Source of the DNA: JANNVZ01 sp046155615
Lineage (GTDB): Bacteria > Bacteroidota > Bacteroidia > Flavobacteriales_D > Sanyastnellaceae
DNA: 18,408 nt
Reading direction: 5' to 3'
Assembly (NCBI GenBank): GCA_046155615.1
Contig: JBJXFP010000075.1
Coordinates: 1-18,408, forward strand
Shown here: in pieces, positions 7,658 to 14,416 of the stretch
How the letters are laid out: each line of letters begins with the position of its first letter
How positions within the stretch are numbered: the stretch's first letter is position 1
The notes under the pieces: model-generated
Told to the model about the DNA's origin: nothing
Databases searched by the model: none
Seen by the model: the letters and a program-made list of their open reading frames with translations, nothing else
Made by a program: the position numbers and the translations under genes

Positions 7658-8527
7658 TTATTCAGCCTCGGGTCGTTGATGTTTCCATCGCTTGTGGCTC
7701 CACAACCAGTATTCAGGCGTTTCACGAATTTTTTCTTCCAATTTGTCGTGCATCAGTTGGGTGAGGTAGCCTCGATCGGTTTCCGCAGGATTTTCACATA
7801 CCAATTCGTAGTGCACTTCATAGTGGCCGCGTTTCAGTTTTTTCAGTTGGCCGAGTATTACAGGTCGGTTGTATTCCACCGCATACTTCTCTGTGCCAAA
7901 AAGGGCGGCAGTTTCTCTGCCCATGAAGGTGATCCAAAGGCACTTTTTCGGATTGCTGGGCGACTGATCCACGGCAAACACAATTGCGGTTAAATCATGT
8001 TCATGCTGACTGAAATAGTCTCTGGTTTCTTTGGTGCTAACTAAGCTAAGCCCGAACCTGCTTCGGCTGTGTTGCATTTTTTTATCAAAGAATTGGTTGC
8101 TCAGTCTTTTGTAAATACCCACCACGCGGTGCGGCACCACAGCAGCCACTGTTACAGCCCAAAGTTCCCAGTTGCCATAGTGGCCACCAGCTATTATCAC
8201 ACTTTGGTTTTTTGCAGCATAGTGTTCAAATATTTCGGCACCATGGTGCTTCATTCTTTTTGAGGCCTGCTTTTCTGTTATGGAAAAATTCTTTAGGCTT
8301 TCAATCACCAGATCACACAGGTGGCGGAAAAATTTTTTTTCAATTCTCAACAATTCGGCTTTGCTTTTTTCAGGAAAACAATTTTGCAAATTGATCCGCA
8401 CCACTTTTTTGCGATAGCCAATCAGGTAATAGAGGACAACAAACAAAAAGTCGGAAACACCATAGAGCAGCCACATAGGCAGCAGGCTGAGTGGTTTGAT
8501 GACAAGCCAATAGAGTATAGCGCTCAT
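7658..8527 (-). CDS. Lipid A biosynthesis-type acyltransferase (LpxL/HtrB family)
   Basis: 289 residues, close to the usual 290-310 of LpxL/LpxM-type lysophospholipid acyltransferases. An N-terminal hydrophobic segment (about 4-37) anchors it in the inner membrane facing the cytoplasm. GGHYGNWE (114-121) holds the catalytic HX4E dyad, His116 and Glu121. VDQSP later in the sequence and the C-terminal WLWSHKRWK are also family hallmarks. The family transfers secondary acyl chains from acyl-ACP to lipid A precursors; some Bacteroidota members act on other lipids such as aminolipids, so the exact acceptor is not settled. Its ATG overlaps the stop of the upstream metallo-hydrolase gene by four bases, so the two are very likely co-transcribed and translationally coupled. 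Confidence 0.92.
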   Translation of the reverse strand: MSAILYWLVIKPLSLLPMWLLYGVSDFLFVVLYYLIGYRKKVVRINLQNCFPEKSKAELLRIEKKFFRHLCDLVIESLKNFSITEKQASKRMKHHGAEIFEHYAAKNQSVIIAGGHYGNWELWAVTVAAVVPHRVVGIYKRLSNQFFDKKMQHSRSRFGLSLVSTKETRDYFSQHEHDLTAIVFAVDQSPSNPKKCLWITFMGRETAALFGTEKYAVEYNRPVILGQLKKLKRGHYEVHYELVCENPAETDRGYLTQLMHDKLEEKIRETPEYWLWSHKRWKHQRPEAE

Positions 8528-9297
8528 GATTCCATTTCTATTTTCAGCCCATCATAGGCCAGCATCATGTGTGCTGGTAGCTCTTGCGCTACTTCGGCAT
8601 GCAGTCCAAGTTGGTGACTTATATGTGTGAAGTAGGATTTTTCCGCACCAATTTCTTGCGCAAGTTCTATGGCCTGTTGCAGATTGAAATGCGAAGGATG
8701 CTCTTGTTTGCGCAGCGCATTCAGTACAAGTATGCGGCTGCCTTTTATTTTTTCTTTTTCAGTTTCGCTTATGTAGTTCGCATCGGTGATGTAGGTGAAA
8801 TCGCCCACGCGGTAGCCGAATACTTTCAGCTTCATGTGCATTACTTCAATTGGCAGGAATGTAATGCCACCGGCCATGAAGGGTGTGTTGTCAATGTTGA
8901 TGATGTCAATTTCCGGAATGCCGGGATAGTCTTTATTCTCAAAAGCGTATGCAAATTCTCTGCGCAAGGCTATTTCTACTTGTGGCGTGCAATAGACCTG
9001 TGCCCTCCACTGGTTGAAGTAATTGAATGCGCGCACCTCGTCCAGCCCTGCTATGTGGTCTTTGTGCTCATGGGTAAATACAATGCCGGCTATGGATTTC
9101 ACTTTTTCGCGCAGCATCTGCTGGCGAAAGTCCGGCCCGGTGTCTATCACCATGTTTTGGTTGTCGCAGCTAAGCATTATGCTGGCCCTTGTGCGCACAT
9201 CACGCACATCAGCCGATGTGCACACGCTGCAAGGGCACGCTATTACAGGTATACCTTGCGAAGTGCCCGTGCCTAAGAATGTGATGTTGAGTTTCAA
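8524..9297 (-). CDS. PhnP-like metallo-beta-lactamase-fold hydrolase
   Basis: 257 residues from a TTG start at 9297, chosen because LKLNITFLGTGTSQGIP then aligns with the usual N-terminus of the family (short lead into FLGTGTSQG). A TTG at 9348 would add 17 unrelated residues, and no ATG lies nearby upstream. THEHKDH (75-81) is the HxHxDH metal-binding motif. CPCSVC at 21-26 followed by DVRDVRTRAS is the Cys-containing block typical of PhnP-type phosphodiesterases, and IDTGPDFRQQM (51-61) supplies a further core motif. The product probably hydrolyses a phosphodiester such as a cyclic phosphate or nucleotide; there is no phosphonate operon around it. It is cytoplasmic. It is the first gene of a two-gene unit with the LpxL-type acyltransferase, overlapping by ATGA. 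Confidence 0.88.
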   Translation of the reverse strand: MKLNITFLGTGTSQGIPVIACPCSVCTSADVRDVRTRASIMLSCDNQNMVIDTGPDFRQQMLREKVKSIAGIVFTHEHKDHIAGLDEVRAFNYFNQWRAQVYCTPQVEIALRREFAYAFENKDYPGIPEIDIINIDNTPFMAGGITFLPIEVMHMKLKVFGYRVGDFTYITDANYISETEKEKIKGSRILVLNALRKQEHPSHFNLQQAIELAQEIGAEKSYFTHISHQLGLHAEVAQELPAHMMLAYDGLKIEMES

Positions 9298-9489
9298 GAG
9301 AAGTGTGATATTGTAAAACCTGCAAGAAAAGATGGAGCAGAGCACCAAATCTGCCCGGTAATAAATGGAGGCAAATATGCAGTCCCTGTAACCATAGCGT
9401 ATGCTTTACCTGCACACTTGCACTTGTTGAATACTCGACATTTGTTCGGGCAGGTGCCAAAGAGCCAACCTGTTCATTTGCCAAACAAG

Positions 9490-9497
9490 TACATTTG
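9490..9497 (+). promoter_or_regulatory. Bacteroidota-type -7 promoter box upstream of the 492-residue protein
   Basis: TACATTTG is an exact TAnnTTTG match 38 bases before the GTG start at 9535, in the 237-bp region between the divergent hydrolase gene and this gene. It is the same octamer as in front of the tRNA cluster. A seven-base inverted repeat, GAGCCAA (9462-9468) with TTGGCTC (9495-9501), overlaps the box and could be an operator. No good -33 TTTG at standard spacing was found. Confidence 0.5.
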
Positions 9498-9534
9498 GCT
9501 CAGCCTGAAAACAACAATCAAAAAGCAATAAACA

Positions 9535-11013
9535 GTGGATATAGAAAGAGTAGTTCTTTCAGCAAGTCAGAAGGCGCTGCGGATCAATCTGAATACTGAC
9601 ATCTATGGCACCTTCGCAGAGATAGGCGCTGGCCAGGAGGTGGTGCGTCATTTCTTCCGTGCCGGTGGAGCCAGTGGCACCATTGCTAAAGCCATGAGTG
9701 CTTACGATAAGGACTTCAGCGATGCCATCTATGGCAAAGAGCAAAAAGGCAGGTACGTGTGCAAACCCCGCCTGCAAAACATGCTGAACCATGAGTACGG
9801 ACTGATAGTGGAAAGGCTGAACAGAAAAGATCATCCTACCAAAAAATTCTTTTCGTTTGCCGATACGGTAGCTTCTATCAATTACCAGAAAACCATTCAA
9901 GGCCATGGTTGGATGGGTGTAAAATTTCAAACCGACCCTGCCAAAGAACCCAATGTAGTAATCATACACGTGCGGCTTCACGAGCCTGATGGCTTGCTGC
10001 AACAGGCCAGCGTGGGCCTGCTTGGTGTCAATCTTTTGTATGCTGCTTATTTCTTCTTCAACAAGCCCAAAGAGTTTTTGCTTTCACTGTACGACAATCT
10101 CCAACGCGACCAGATAGAGATAGACATGATACAGATGAACGGGCCTGATTTTGAAAAGGTGGACAACAGGCTGCTGTCATTGCAATTAGTGAAAAATGGA
10201 ATGACCGATGCTGTAATCTTCTCGCCCGATGGTCGCAACATTCAGGCTGCAGATGTGCTATACAAGAAAAACATCATAGCACTTCGCGGCAGTTTCAGGC
10301 CGGTTACCAAAGTGAATATTGATATGATCATGAAGGGTTTCAAGCTCTTCGAAAAGGAATACCGCGTGCAGAGTGAAAACATACAGGTGCTGTTTGAAAT
10401 AACACTGAACAACCTGCGCGCAGAAGGAGACATAGACGAGCAGGATTTCTTAGACAGGGCAGACATTCTATGCTCGCTGGGGCAGACCGTGATGGTGAGC
10501 AACTACAGCAAGTATTACAAATTGGTTGAGTTCTTCGCCAAGTACACCAGCAACCGTATGGGCATCATCATGGGTACCAACATGCTGCTTGAGTTATTCA
10601 ATGAGAAATATTACCGCGATCTAAATGGCGGAATTCTCGAAGCCTTCGGAGTATTGTTCAGCCGCGATTTGAAAATTTATCTCTACCCATTTAAGGATGC
10701 AGAATCAGGAGAATTGCTGACTACCAAAAATTGCCCGATACATCCGCGATTGAAACCATTGTATGATTATTTGTTATACAACAAGCGGTTGGTTGATATC
10801 ACCGACTACAACGCTGAAGTGCTGGATATATACAGCAAGGATGTGCTGGATATGATACAACATGGATACGAAGGTTGGGAAGACATGGTGCCAACGTATG
10901 TGGACACCATCATCAAAGACAACCGCTTGTTTGGCTACGATCCGAGCACACCCCTCAATCCGCACTACACGCCACCCAAGCGATTGAAAGGTCAGCAAAT
11001 CAATCCGAACTGA
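9535..11013 (+). CDS. Conserved 492-residue protein of unknown function
   Basis: A soluble-looking protein with no signal peptide or membrane segment. It starts with GTG at 9535, where MDIERVVLSASQKALRINL agrees with the N-terminus I remember for homologues in other Bacteroidota and in cyanobacteria. Distinctive conserved-looking blocks are YGTFAEIGAGQEVVRHFF (about 23-40), GGASGTIAKAMSAYDK (about 43-58), GWMGVKFQ, VDNRLLSLQLVKNGMTDAVIFSPDG and RGSFRPVTKVNIDM. Homologues are sometimes labelled TonB-dependent receptor or nicotinamide-nucleotide adenylyltransferase. I see neither a beta-barrel or plug domain nor an HxGH nucleotidyl-transferase motif, so both labels look unsupported. The catalytic activity is unknown. 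A Bacteroidota promoter box precedes it, and ctaA follows after 65 bp. Confidence 0.85.
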   Translation: MDIERVVLSASQKALRINLNTDIYGTFAEIGAGQEVVRHFFRAGGASGTIAKAMSAYDKDFSDAIYGKEQKGRYVCKPRLQNMLNHEYGLIVERLNRKDHPTKKFFSFADTVASINYQKTIQGHGWMGVKFQTDPAKEPNVVIIHVRLHEPDGLLQQASVGLLGVNLLYAAYFFFNKPKEFLLSLYDNLQRDQIEIDMIQMNGPDFEKVDNRLLSLQLVKNGMTDAVIFSPDGRNIQAADVLYKKNIIALRGSFRPVTKVNIDMIMKGFKLFEKEYRVQSENIQVLFEITLNNLRAEGDIDEQDFLDRADILCSLGQTVMVSNYSKYYKLVEFFAKYTSNRMGIIMGTNMLLELFNEKYYRDLNGGILEAFGVLFSRDLKIYLYPFKDAESGELLTTKNCPIHPRLKPLYDYLLYNKRLVDITDYNAEVLDIYSKDVLDMIQHGYEGWEDMVPTYVDTIIKDNRLFGYDPSTPLNPHYTPPKRLKGQQINPN

Positions 11014-11028
11014 TGATGTATGATTGGG

Positions 11029-11052
11029 ATTGCTTATGGCTTGCTAAGCAAT
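11029..11052 (+). promoter_or_regulatory. Perfect hairpin in the gap before ctaA
   Basis: ATTGCTTA (11029-11036) and TAAGCAAT (11045-11052) form a perfect eight-base inverted repeat with an eight-base loop, in the 65-bp gap between the unknown conserved gene and ctaA. No T run follows, so it is not a standard terminator. A protein-binding site or a 5' mRNA hairpin for ctaA are both possible. Confidence 0.4.
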
Positions 11053-11078
11053 GGCATCATTTGTATTTCTGAAATTTT

Positions 11079-12113
11079 ATGCAGTTAGAAAAAAACATAT
11101 TGCGCATAGCTCGCCTGTCGCTTGCCTGTGTATTTATGGTAGTGATAGCTGGCAGTGTGGTTCGCATCACGGGCAGTGGTATGGGTTGTCCCGACTGGCC
11201 GTTTTGTTTTGGATATGTGATACCACCTGTGAGCGCTGAGCCGCTCACTTTTTCCGAAGGGCGCGAGTTCAGCAAGGGGCAAATGATTATTGCCAATGAC
11301 ACCTTGTGGGTAGCTAATAGCGATTTGGTGGCAGGCGCAACATTCAACCAACAAGACTGGCACAAATACCCCAAGCATGACTATGCAGTGTTCAATGCCA
11401 CGCATACGTGGATAGAATACATCAACCGGCTTGCAACGGGTCTGTTGGGCTTCCCTTGTATGTTACTTTTTGCCATCAGCATTGTGCATGCGAGAAGGAA
11501 AAAATCATGGCTCACATTTTCTCTGTCAACACTTACACTGACAGGTATCGGCTTTGAGGCCTGGCTTGGCAAGCTGGTAGTAGATGGCAACTTGAAGGAG
11601 AACAGCATTACCTGGCACATGCTGGGCACCTTATTCATCATAGCCATGCTGGTGGCCATCATCAGTCTGCACAGTGTGGCTCAAAAAAGAAAATTCAATA
11701 GCACACTCAGAGTAGCCGCACTAAGCATGTTGGTGTTGTGTGTGGCACAAGTGGTGCTTGGCACTCAAGTGCGCGAGGAGGTAGATGTGCTTGCTAAAAA
11801 CATAGACAACCGCAGTTTATGGATGGCACAATTGAGCAACATGTTCATCATTCACCGCAGCATGTCTTATACAATTCTTGCATTGTTCGCGTGGCTTTTT
11901 TATCTGAACAGAAAACATGCACATGGCTTATGGGAAGTCAAATGGATACTTGTTCTATTGATAAATGAAATAGCAGTTGGCGTAATACTCAGTTATTTCG
12001 ATATGCCTGCCATTGCCCAACCCATGCACCTTCTTTTGGGCGTAGTGCTGTTTGCAGTGGCCTGGCGATTGTTTATTCGAACCTCTTTTACAGAAAGCAA
12101 TGCAGCCGGTTGA
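11079..12113 (+). CDS. ctaA: Heme A synthase, COX15/CtaA family
   Basis: 344 residues with about eight transmembrane segments, the normal size of the COX15-type proteins. RITGSGMGCPDWPFCFG (29-45) is the family signature and contains Cys37 and Cys43. Four histidines fall in the expected membrane positions: His109 in HTWIEYINR (with Glu113), His180 in TWHMLGTL, His259 in FIIHRSMSYT and His317 in QPMHLLLG. These ligate or stabilise the two hemes. The enzyme oxidises the C8 methyl of heme O to a formyl group, giving heme A for aa3- or caa3-type cytochrome oxidase in the inner membrane. The oxidase subunits and ctaB are not in the window, so it appears as a detached assembly gene. Start ATG at 11079; the first helix begins at residue 10. 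Confidence 0.95.
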   Translation: MQLEKNILRIARLSLACVFMVVIAGSVVRITGSGMGCPDWPFCFGYVIPPVSAEPLTFSEGREFSKGQMIIANDTLWVANSDLVAGATFNQQDWHKYPKHDYAVFNATHTWIEYINRLATGLLGFPCMLLFAISIVHARRKKSWLTFSLSTLTLTGIGFEAWLGKLVVDGNLKENSITWHMLGTLFIIAMLVAIISLHSVAQKRKFNSTLRVAALSMLVLCVAQVVLGTQVREEVDVLAKNIDNRSLWMAQLSNMFIIHRSMSYTILALFAWLFYLNRKHAHGLWEVKWILVLLINEIAVGVILSYFDMPAIAQPMHLLLGVVLFAVAWRLFIRTSFTESNAAG

Positions 12114-12226
12114 ATGGCTTGTACTCAAATGTCCTTTTACATCAAGCTGTTGGCATAGTTTTTACCTTGCGCCTGCACTGTTGGTTTGAACCAGCATTTT
12201 TCTATACAACAAAAACAAGAATGCAC

Positions 12227-12793
12227 ATGAAAAAAATGACTACCTACACCCTGATGATAGCTGCCACCCTGCTGCTTATGGTGGCAGGATGCAAAAGCAA
12301 AAGCGTGATGGGCGAAAAAATAAAAGAGCCTTTCAGCGGCAGCAAGTACCAGAGCAGTAACCGCTACTTCCGCGCTGTTGGCAAGGGAGACAGCTCTGAC
12401 GAGAACATAGCTAAAAACAAAGCCGACCTGCAAGCCAAAAAAGAACTGGCCCAGCAAGTAGGAACCACCATGAAGGTAGTGACTGACCAATACCTGCACG
12501 AGAATGAAACAGCCAGTGGCAGCGAAGTGAATGATAAATTTCAGACACTGATACGCGAGGTAACAAACACCACCATAGCCGACCTTCGCAAGATTGGTGA
12601 AGAGAAATACAAAGATGCCGAAGGCAAATACAGTGTATATATTGCTTATGAAATACACAAGCGCGACATGTATCGCTTTCTGAAAAGGCAAGCCAGGCTG
12701 GATGCAAAACTGAACGAAGCAGAACGCAAAGCCATTGAAGAAATAATAGACGAAGAGATAAAAAAGGCCGAAGAGCTTGGTGAAGGGGAATAA
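12227..12793 (+). CDS. LPP20-like lipoprotein
   Basis: 188 residues from the ATG at 12227 (MKKMTTYTLMIAATLLLMVAGC), a lipoprotein signal peptide with the lipobox VAGC and Cys22 as the acylated residue. ATG 12221 (MHMKKM) is an equally possible start; longer in-frame starts from 12110 overlap ctaA and break the signal peptide. After a short linker the core reads YFRAVGKGDSSDENIAKNKADLQAKKELAQQV and ends with GKYSVYIAYEIHKRD. That pattern (A/G-rich repeat helix, then beta strand) resembles the LPP20 lipoprotein family, whose function is unknown. The C-terminal 40 residues are highly charged and helical (NEAERKAIEEIIDEEIKKAEE). It is probably anchored to the outer membrane. A terminator follows 30 bases after the stop. 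Confidence 0.78.
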   Translation: MKKMTTYTLMIAATLLLMVAGCKSKSVMGEKIKEPFSGSKYQSSNRYFRAVGKGDSSDENIAKNKADLQAKKELAQQVGTTMKVVTDQYLHENETASGSEVNDKFQTLIREVTNTTIADLRKIGEEKYKDAEGKYSVYIAYEIHKRDMYRFLKRQARLDAKLNEAERKAIEEIIDEEIKKAEELGEGE

Positions 12794-12823
12794 GAAGAGA
12801 CATTTAGAAATTTGAAATAAACC

Positions 12824-12850
12824 GCTACCGTCAATGGGGCGGTTTTTTTT
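12824..12850 (+). terminator. Intrinsic terminator after the LPP20-like gene
   Basis: AACCGC just after 12819 can pair with GCGGTT at 12839-12844 through a loop containing a second weak pairing (ACC with GGT/GGG), followed by eight T (12843-12850). The right side is part of a 34-bp repeat that recurs at 14362-14395. Confidence 0.65.
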
Positions 12851-12869
12851 GTGCACCATGTTGCTTTGC
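12836..12869 (+). repeat. 34-bp direct repeat, copy A (terminator arm plus TTGC box)
   Basis: GGGGCGG, eight T, GTGCACCATG, then TTGCTTTGC. It is identical to 14362-14395 except for one base (TTG against TTT near the end). The two copies are 1,526 bases apart, in direct orientation, and enclose the two orphan exported-protein genes. Each begins in the 3' arm of a terminator and ends in a near match to a TAnnTTTG box. Confidence 0.7.
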
Positions 12870-12934
12870 AGCCCCCATAGCCAGTTTGAGTGCCCCTGTT
12901 GGCCAGCAGTGGGAAACTCCACATAGTGCCGGGT

Positions 12935-13006
12935 GTGTGGACTGTGCCAGTCAGTTTGCACCGAAGGGACCACAATGTGGTAACTGACTTCGCGAAGCGA
13001 CCACAC
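12935..13006. repeat. Nested inverted repeats, candidate structured RNA or element end
   Basis: Three perfect inverted repeats nest within one another: GTGTGG (12935-12940) with CCACAC (13001-13006); AGTCAGTT (12949-12956) with AACTGACT (12982-12989); ACCACA (12969-12974) with TGTGGT (12976-12981). The palindrome CTTCGCGAAG (12988-12997) fills the right shoulder. No other intergenic stretch in the window is this ordered. It could be a structured transcript upstream of the exported-protein genes, or the remnant of a small mobile element. Confidence 0.45.
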
Positions 13007-13118
13007 CACCACTTTTAAGAACTGTGATGCATCTTGACAAGACAGTATTTGCAGTTCGAAAAAACTCTTACACCGGTGAATTATTTACCTAACCTTTACT
13101 GAACTAAAAAAATTCAGA

Positions 13119-13772
13119 ATGAAAAACACTGGCGAAATTATTTTCTACTTGGCATTATGCTGTGGTTTTGCATTCCTATCAGGATGTGATGGCAATAGCT
13201 TGTTCAACAATAAGGAAGAATGGCCCTGTGATGAAGGTGATACCAAGTGTATGCGCTTTGTTCAATATGGTACTTCTATCCCTGTAGAAGGTGCACAGGT
13301 GTTACTGTATTCTTATGCAGGCAATGAAGAATTGCCTAGCCAAGTGGACTTTAGAACTACTGATGCCAACGGCTATGTAATCTGGCCCTGCGAGCTGGCA
13401 ATAACGGATATATGTGGAGAAGCCGAAGGTTATTGGGATAATTGCGGATATGGTTATGATATGAATATGACTTGGGTGGCGGATGAGGTTTATGAATTGC
13501 TGCCTGAGGCTTGGGCTAAAGTGACTGTTTCTGATAGTGAACCATTCACAGATGAATATGTTTACGTGTCATTCCCAATTGGAGGTTTGGCTCAGCATGT
13601 TCCAGATGATTATCCTGTTATTAGAAATTGTGTTGGTAACAAATCCGATTTTATTTTTTTCTATATTGGGACTTGGAACAGTGATGAAAATTATTTTGTT
13701 CCTTCATACAAAGATTCCATTGCCATCAACGCTACTCCATTCGACACCATTGATGTGATCTACCACTACTAG
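13119..13772 (+). CDS. Orphan lipoprotein with possible beta-sandwich domain
   Basis: 217 residues. MKNTGEIIFYLALCCGFAFLSGC is a lipoprotein signal with lipobox FLSGC and acylated Cys23. The next part, YGTSIPVEGAQVLLYSYAGNEELPSQVDFRTTDANGYVIWPCE, has the G(x)PVxGAxVxL...TxxxGxV shape of carboxypeptidase-regulatory-like or other Ig-type beta-sandwich domains. Several further cysteines (WPCDEGDTKC, PCEL, DICGE, NCGYG) might form disulfides after export. I do not recognise the family. It is more AT-rich than its neighbours and lies between the two copies of the 34-bp repeat. It is followed after 26 bases by a second exported protein, so the two probably form a transcription unit. Function unknown. 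Confidence 0.72.
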   Translation: MKNTGEIIFYLALCCGFAFLSGCDGNSLFNNKEEWPCDEGDTKCMRFVQYGTSIPVEGAQVLLYSYAGNEELPSQVDFRTTDANGYVIWPCELAITDICGEAEGYWDNCGYGYDMNMTWVADEVYELLPEAWAKVTVSDSEPFTDEYVYVSFPIGGLAQHVPDDYPVIRNCVGNKSDFIFFYIGTWNSDENYFVPSYKDSIAINATPFDTIDVIYHY

Positions 13773-13798
13773 ATTCTTACCTCAAATACCTTAACCTT

Positions 13799-14293
13799 AT
13801 GAGAAACTTTACTAAATGCACAATCGCATTCATTTTACTAATTTTAATTGTAACGAACACCACAGCACAAGTGCGCTATGCATATGATCAACTTGACCTA
13901 AGCCCTGTAACAAGTCAATTCTTTTTTCCGCAAACGCTCAAGTCAATTCCGGTACCTGATGCTTTTAGTTATGCAGATTCGATGAGTGCCCCGCTTGCAG
14001 CAACCTTGTTCATGGCATTTGACAAAGCCTGTTTAGACTCCAATGCTTACATAGCAAACTTTGGCGATTTCACGGATAGTTTGTACAACAACGCAACAGC
14101 TAACGATGCCATTCCAATATCCATTTTGGATGTTACTTACCACGATTTTATTTCAAGCACCATTACAGACAATCTCATTTTTCTTTTTGATGGGAAATTT
14201 TTTGATACGCCCAACCGGCCTACCAAAGGCCATTACATGCTAGTGTTGGAAAATGAAGAGGGGCTGATGATGGAACAGGTGGAGGTGGAGTAG
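13799..14293 (+). CDS. Small exported protein of unknown function
   Basis: 164 residues with a signal peptide, MRNFTKCTIAFILLILIVTNTTA|QV, cut likely after Ala23. The mature part has no motif I recognise; it contains short acidic and aromatic patches (RYAYDQLDLSPVTSQFFF and DFTDSLYNNATAND) and ends GHYMLVLENEEGLMMEQVEVE, suggesting beta strands. It follows the orphan lipoprotein gene at 26 bases and is closed by a strong terminator at 14341-14376. The base composition is AT-rich like the lipoprotein gene, consistent with the pair having arrived or evolved together. Confidence 0.68.
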   Translation: MRNFTKCTIAFILLILIVTNTTAQVRYAYDQLDLSPVTSQFFFPQTLKSIPVPDAFSYADSMSAPLAATLFMAFDKACLDSNAYIANFGDFTDSLYNNATANDAIPISILDVTYHDFISSTITDNLIFLFDGKFFDTPNRPTKGHYMLVLENEEGLMMEQVEVE

Positions 14294-14340
14294 TGCAAAG
14301 CATTGATAGTATTCTTTTAGTTTTTGAAAAACAAGTTCTT

Positions 14341-14376
14341 AACCGCTCCTGCTGAACAGCAGGGGCGGTTTTTTTT
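14341..14376 (+). terminator. Strong intrinsic terminator after the exported-protein pair
   Basis: A 14-base stem, AACCGCTCCTGCTG (14341-14354) against CAGCAGGGGCGGTT (14357-14370), pairs fully with one G-U, and runs into eight T in total (14369-14376). It is the strongest hairpin in the window and is overlapped on its 3' side by the 34-bp repeat copy B. Confidence 0.9.
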
Positions 14377-14395
14377 GTGCACCATGTTTCTTTGC
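14362..14395 (+). repeat. 34-bp direct repeat, copy B
   Basis: Same repeat as at 12836-12869 with one mismatch. It starts in the 3' arm of the terminator and ends in TTTCTTTGC, a one-mismatch TAnnTTTG box (14387-14394) that probably serves ftcd. Beyond it the sequence continues as TTTGCCGCCTCYAAAAAAA, which is shared with the tRNA cluster leader rather than with copy A. Confidence 0.7.
14387..14394 (+). promoter_or_regulatory. Possible -7 promoter box of ftcd
   Basis: TTTCTTTG differs by one base from TAnnTTTG and lies 22 bases before the ATG at 14417, giving a short leader. The following TTTGCCGCCTCTAAAAAAA matches the tRNA promoter context at 3201-3219, where the box is exact, which supports the reading of this weaker copy. 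Confidence 0.4.
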
Positions 14396-14416
14396 CGCCT
14401 CTAAAAAAAATCAGAC

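Larger units (their letters stand above)
12794..13118. other. 325-bp intergenic region with terminator, repeat and nested inverted repeats
   Basis: This gap separates the LPP20-like gene from the first orphan lipoprotein gene. It holds, in order, the terminator and 34-bp repeat copy A, then a run with weak coding character, then a nested set of inverted repeats at 12935-13006, and finally about 110 bases of AT-rich leader before the ATG at 13119. No open frame with recognisable protein sequence was found on either strand. Confidence 0.6.

Noticed and set aside
12137..13012. Minus-strand 291-codon frame over the LPP20-like lipoprotein
   Set aside because: The translation is a Phe/Tyr/Cys-rich shadow of the charged lipoprotein sequence; the plus-strand gene has a good signal peptide and lipobox.
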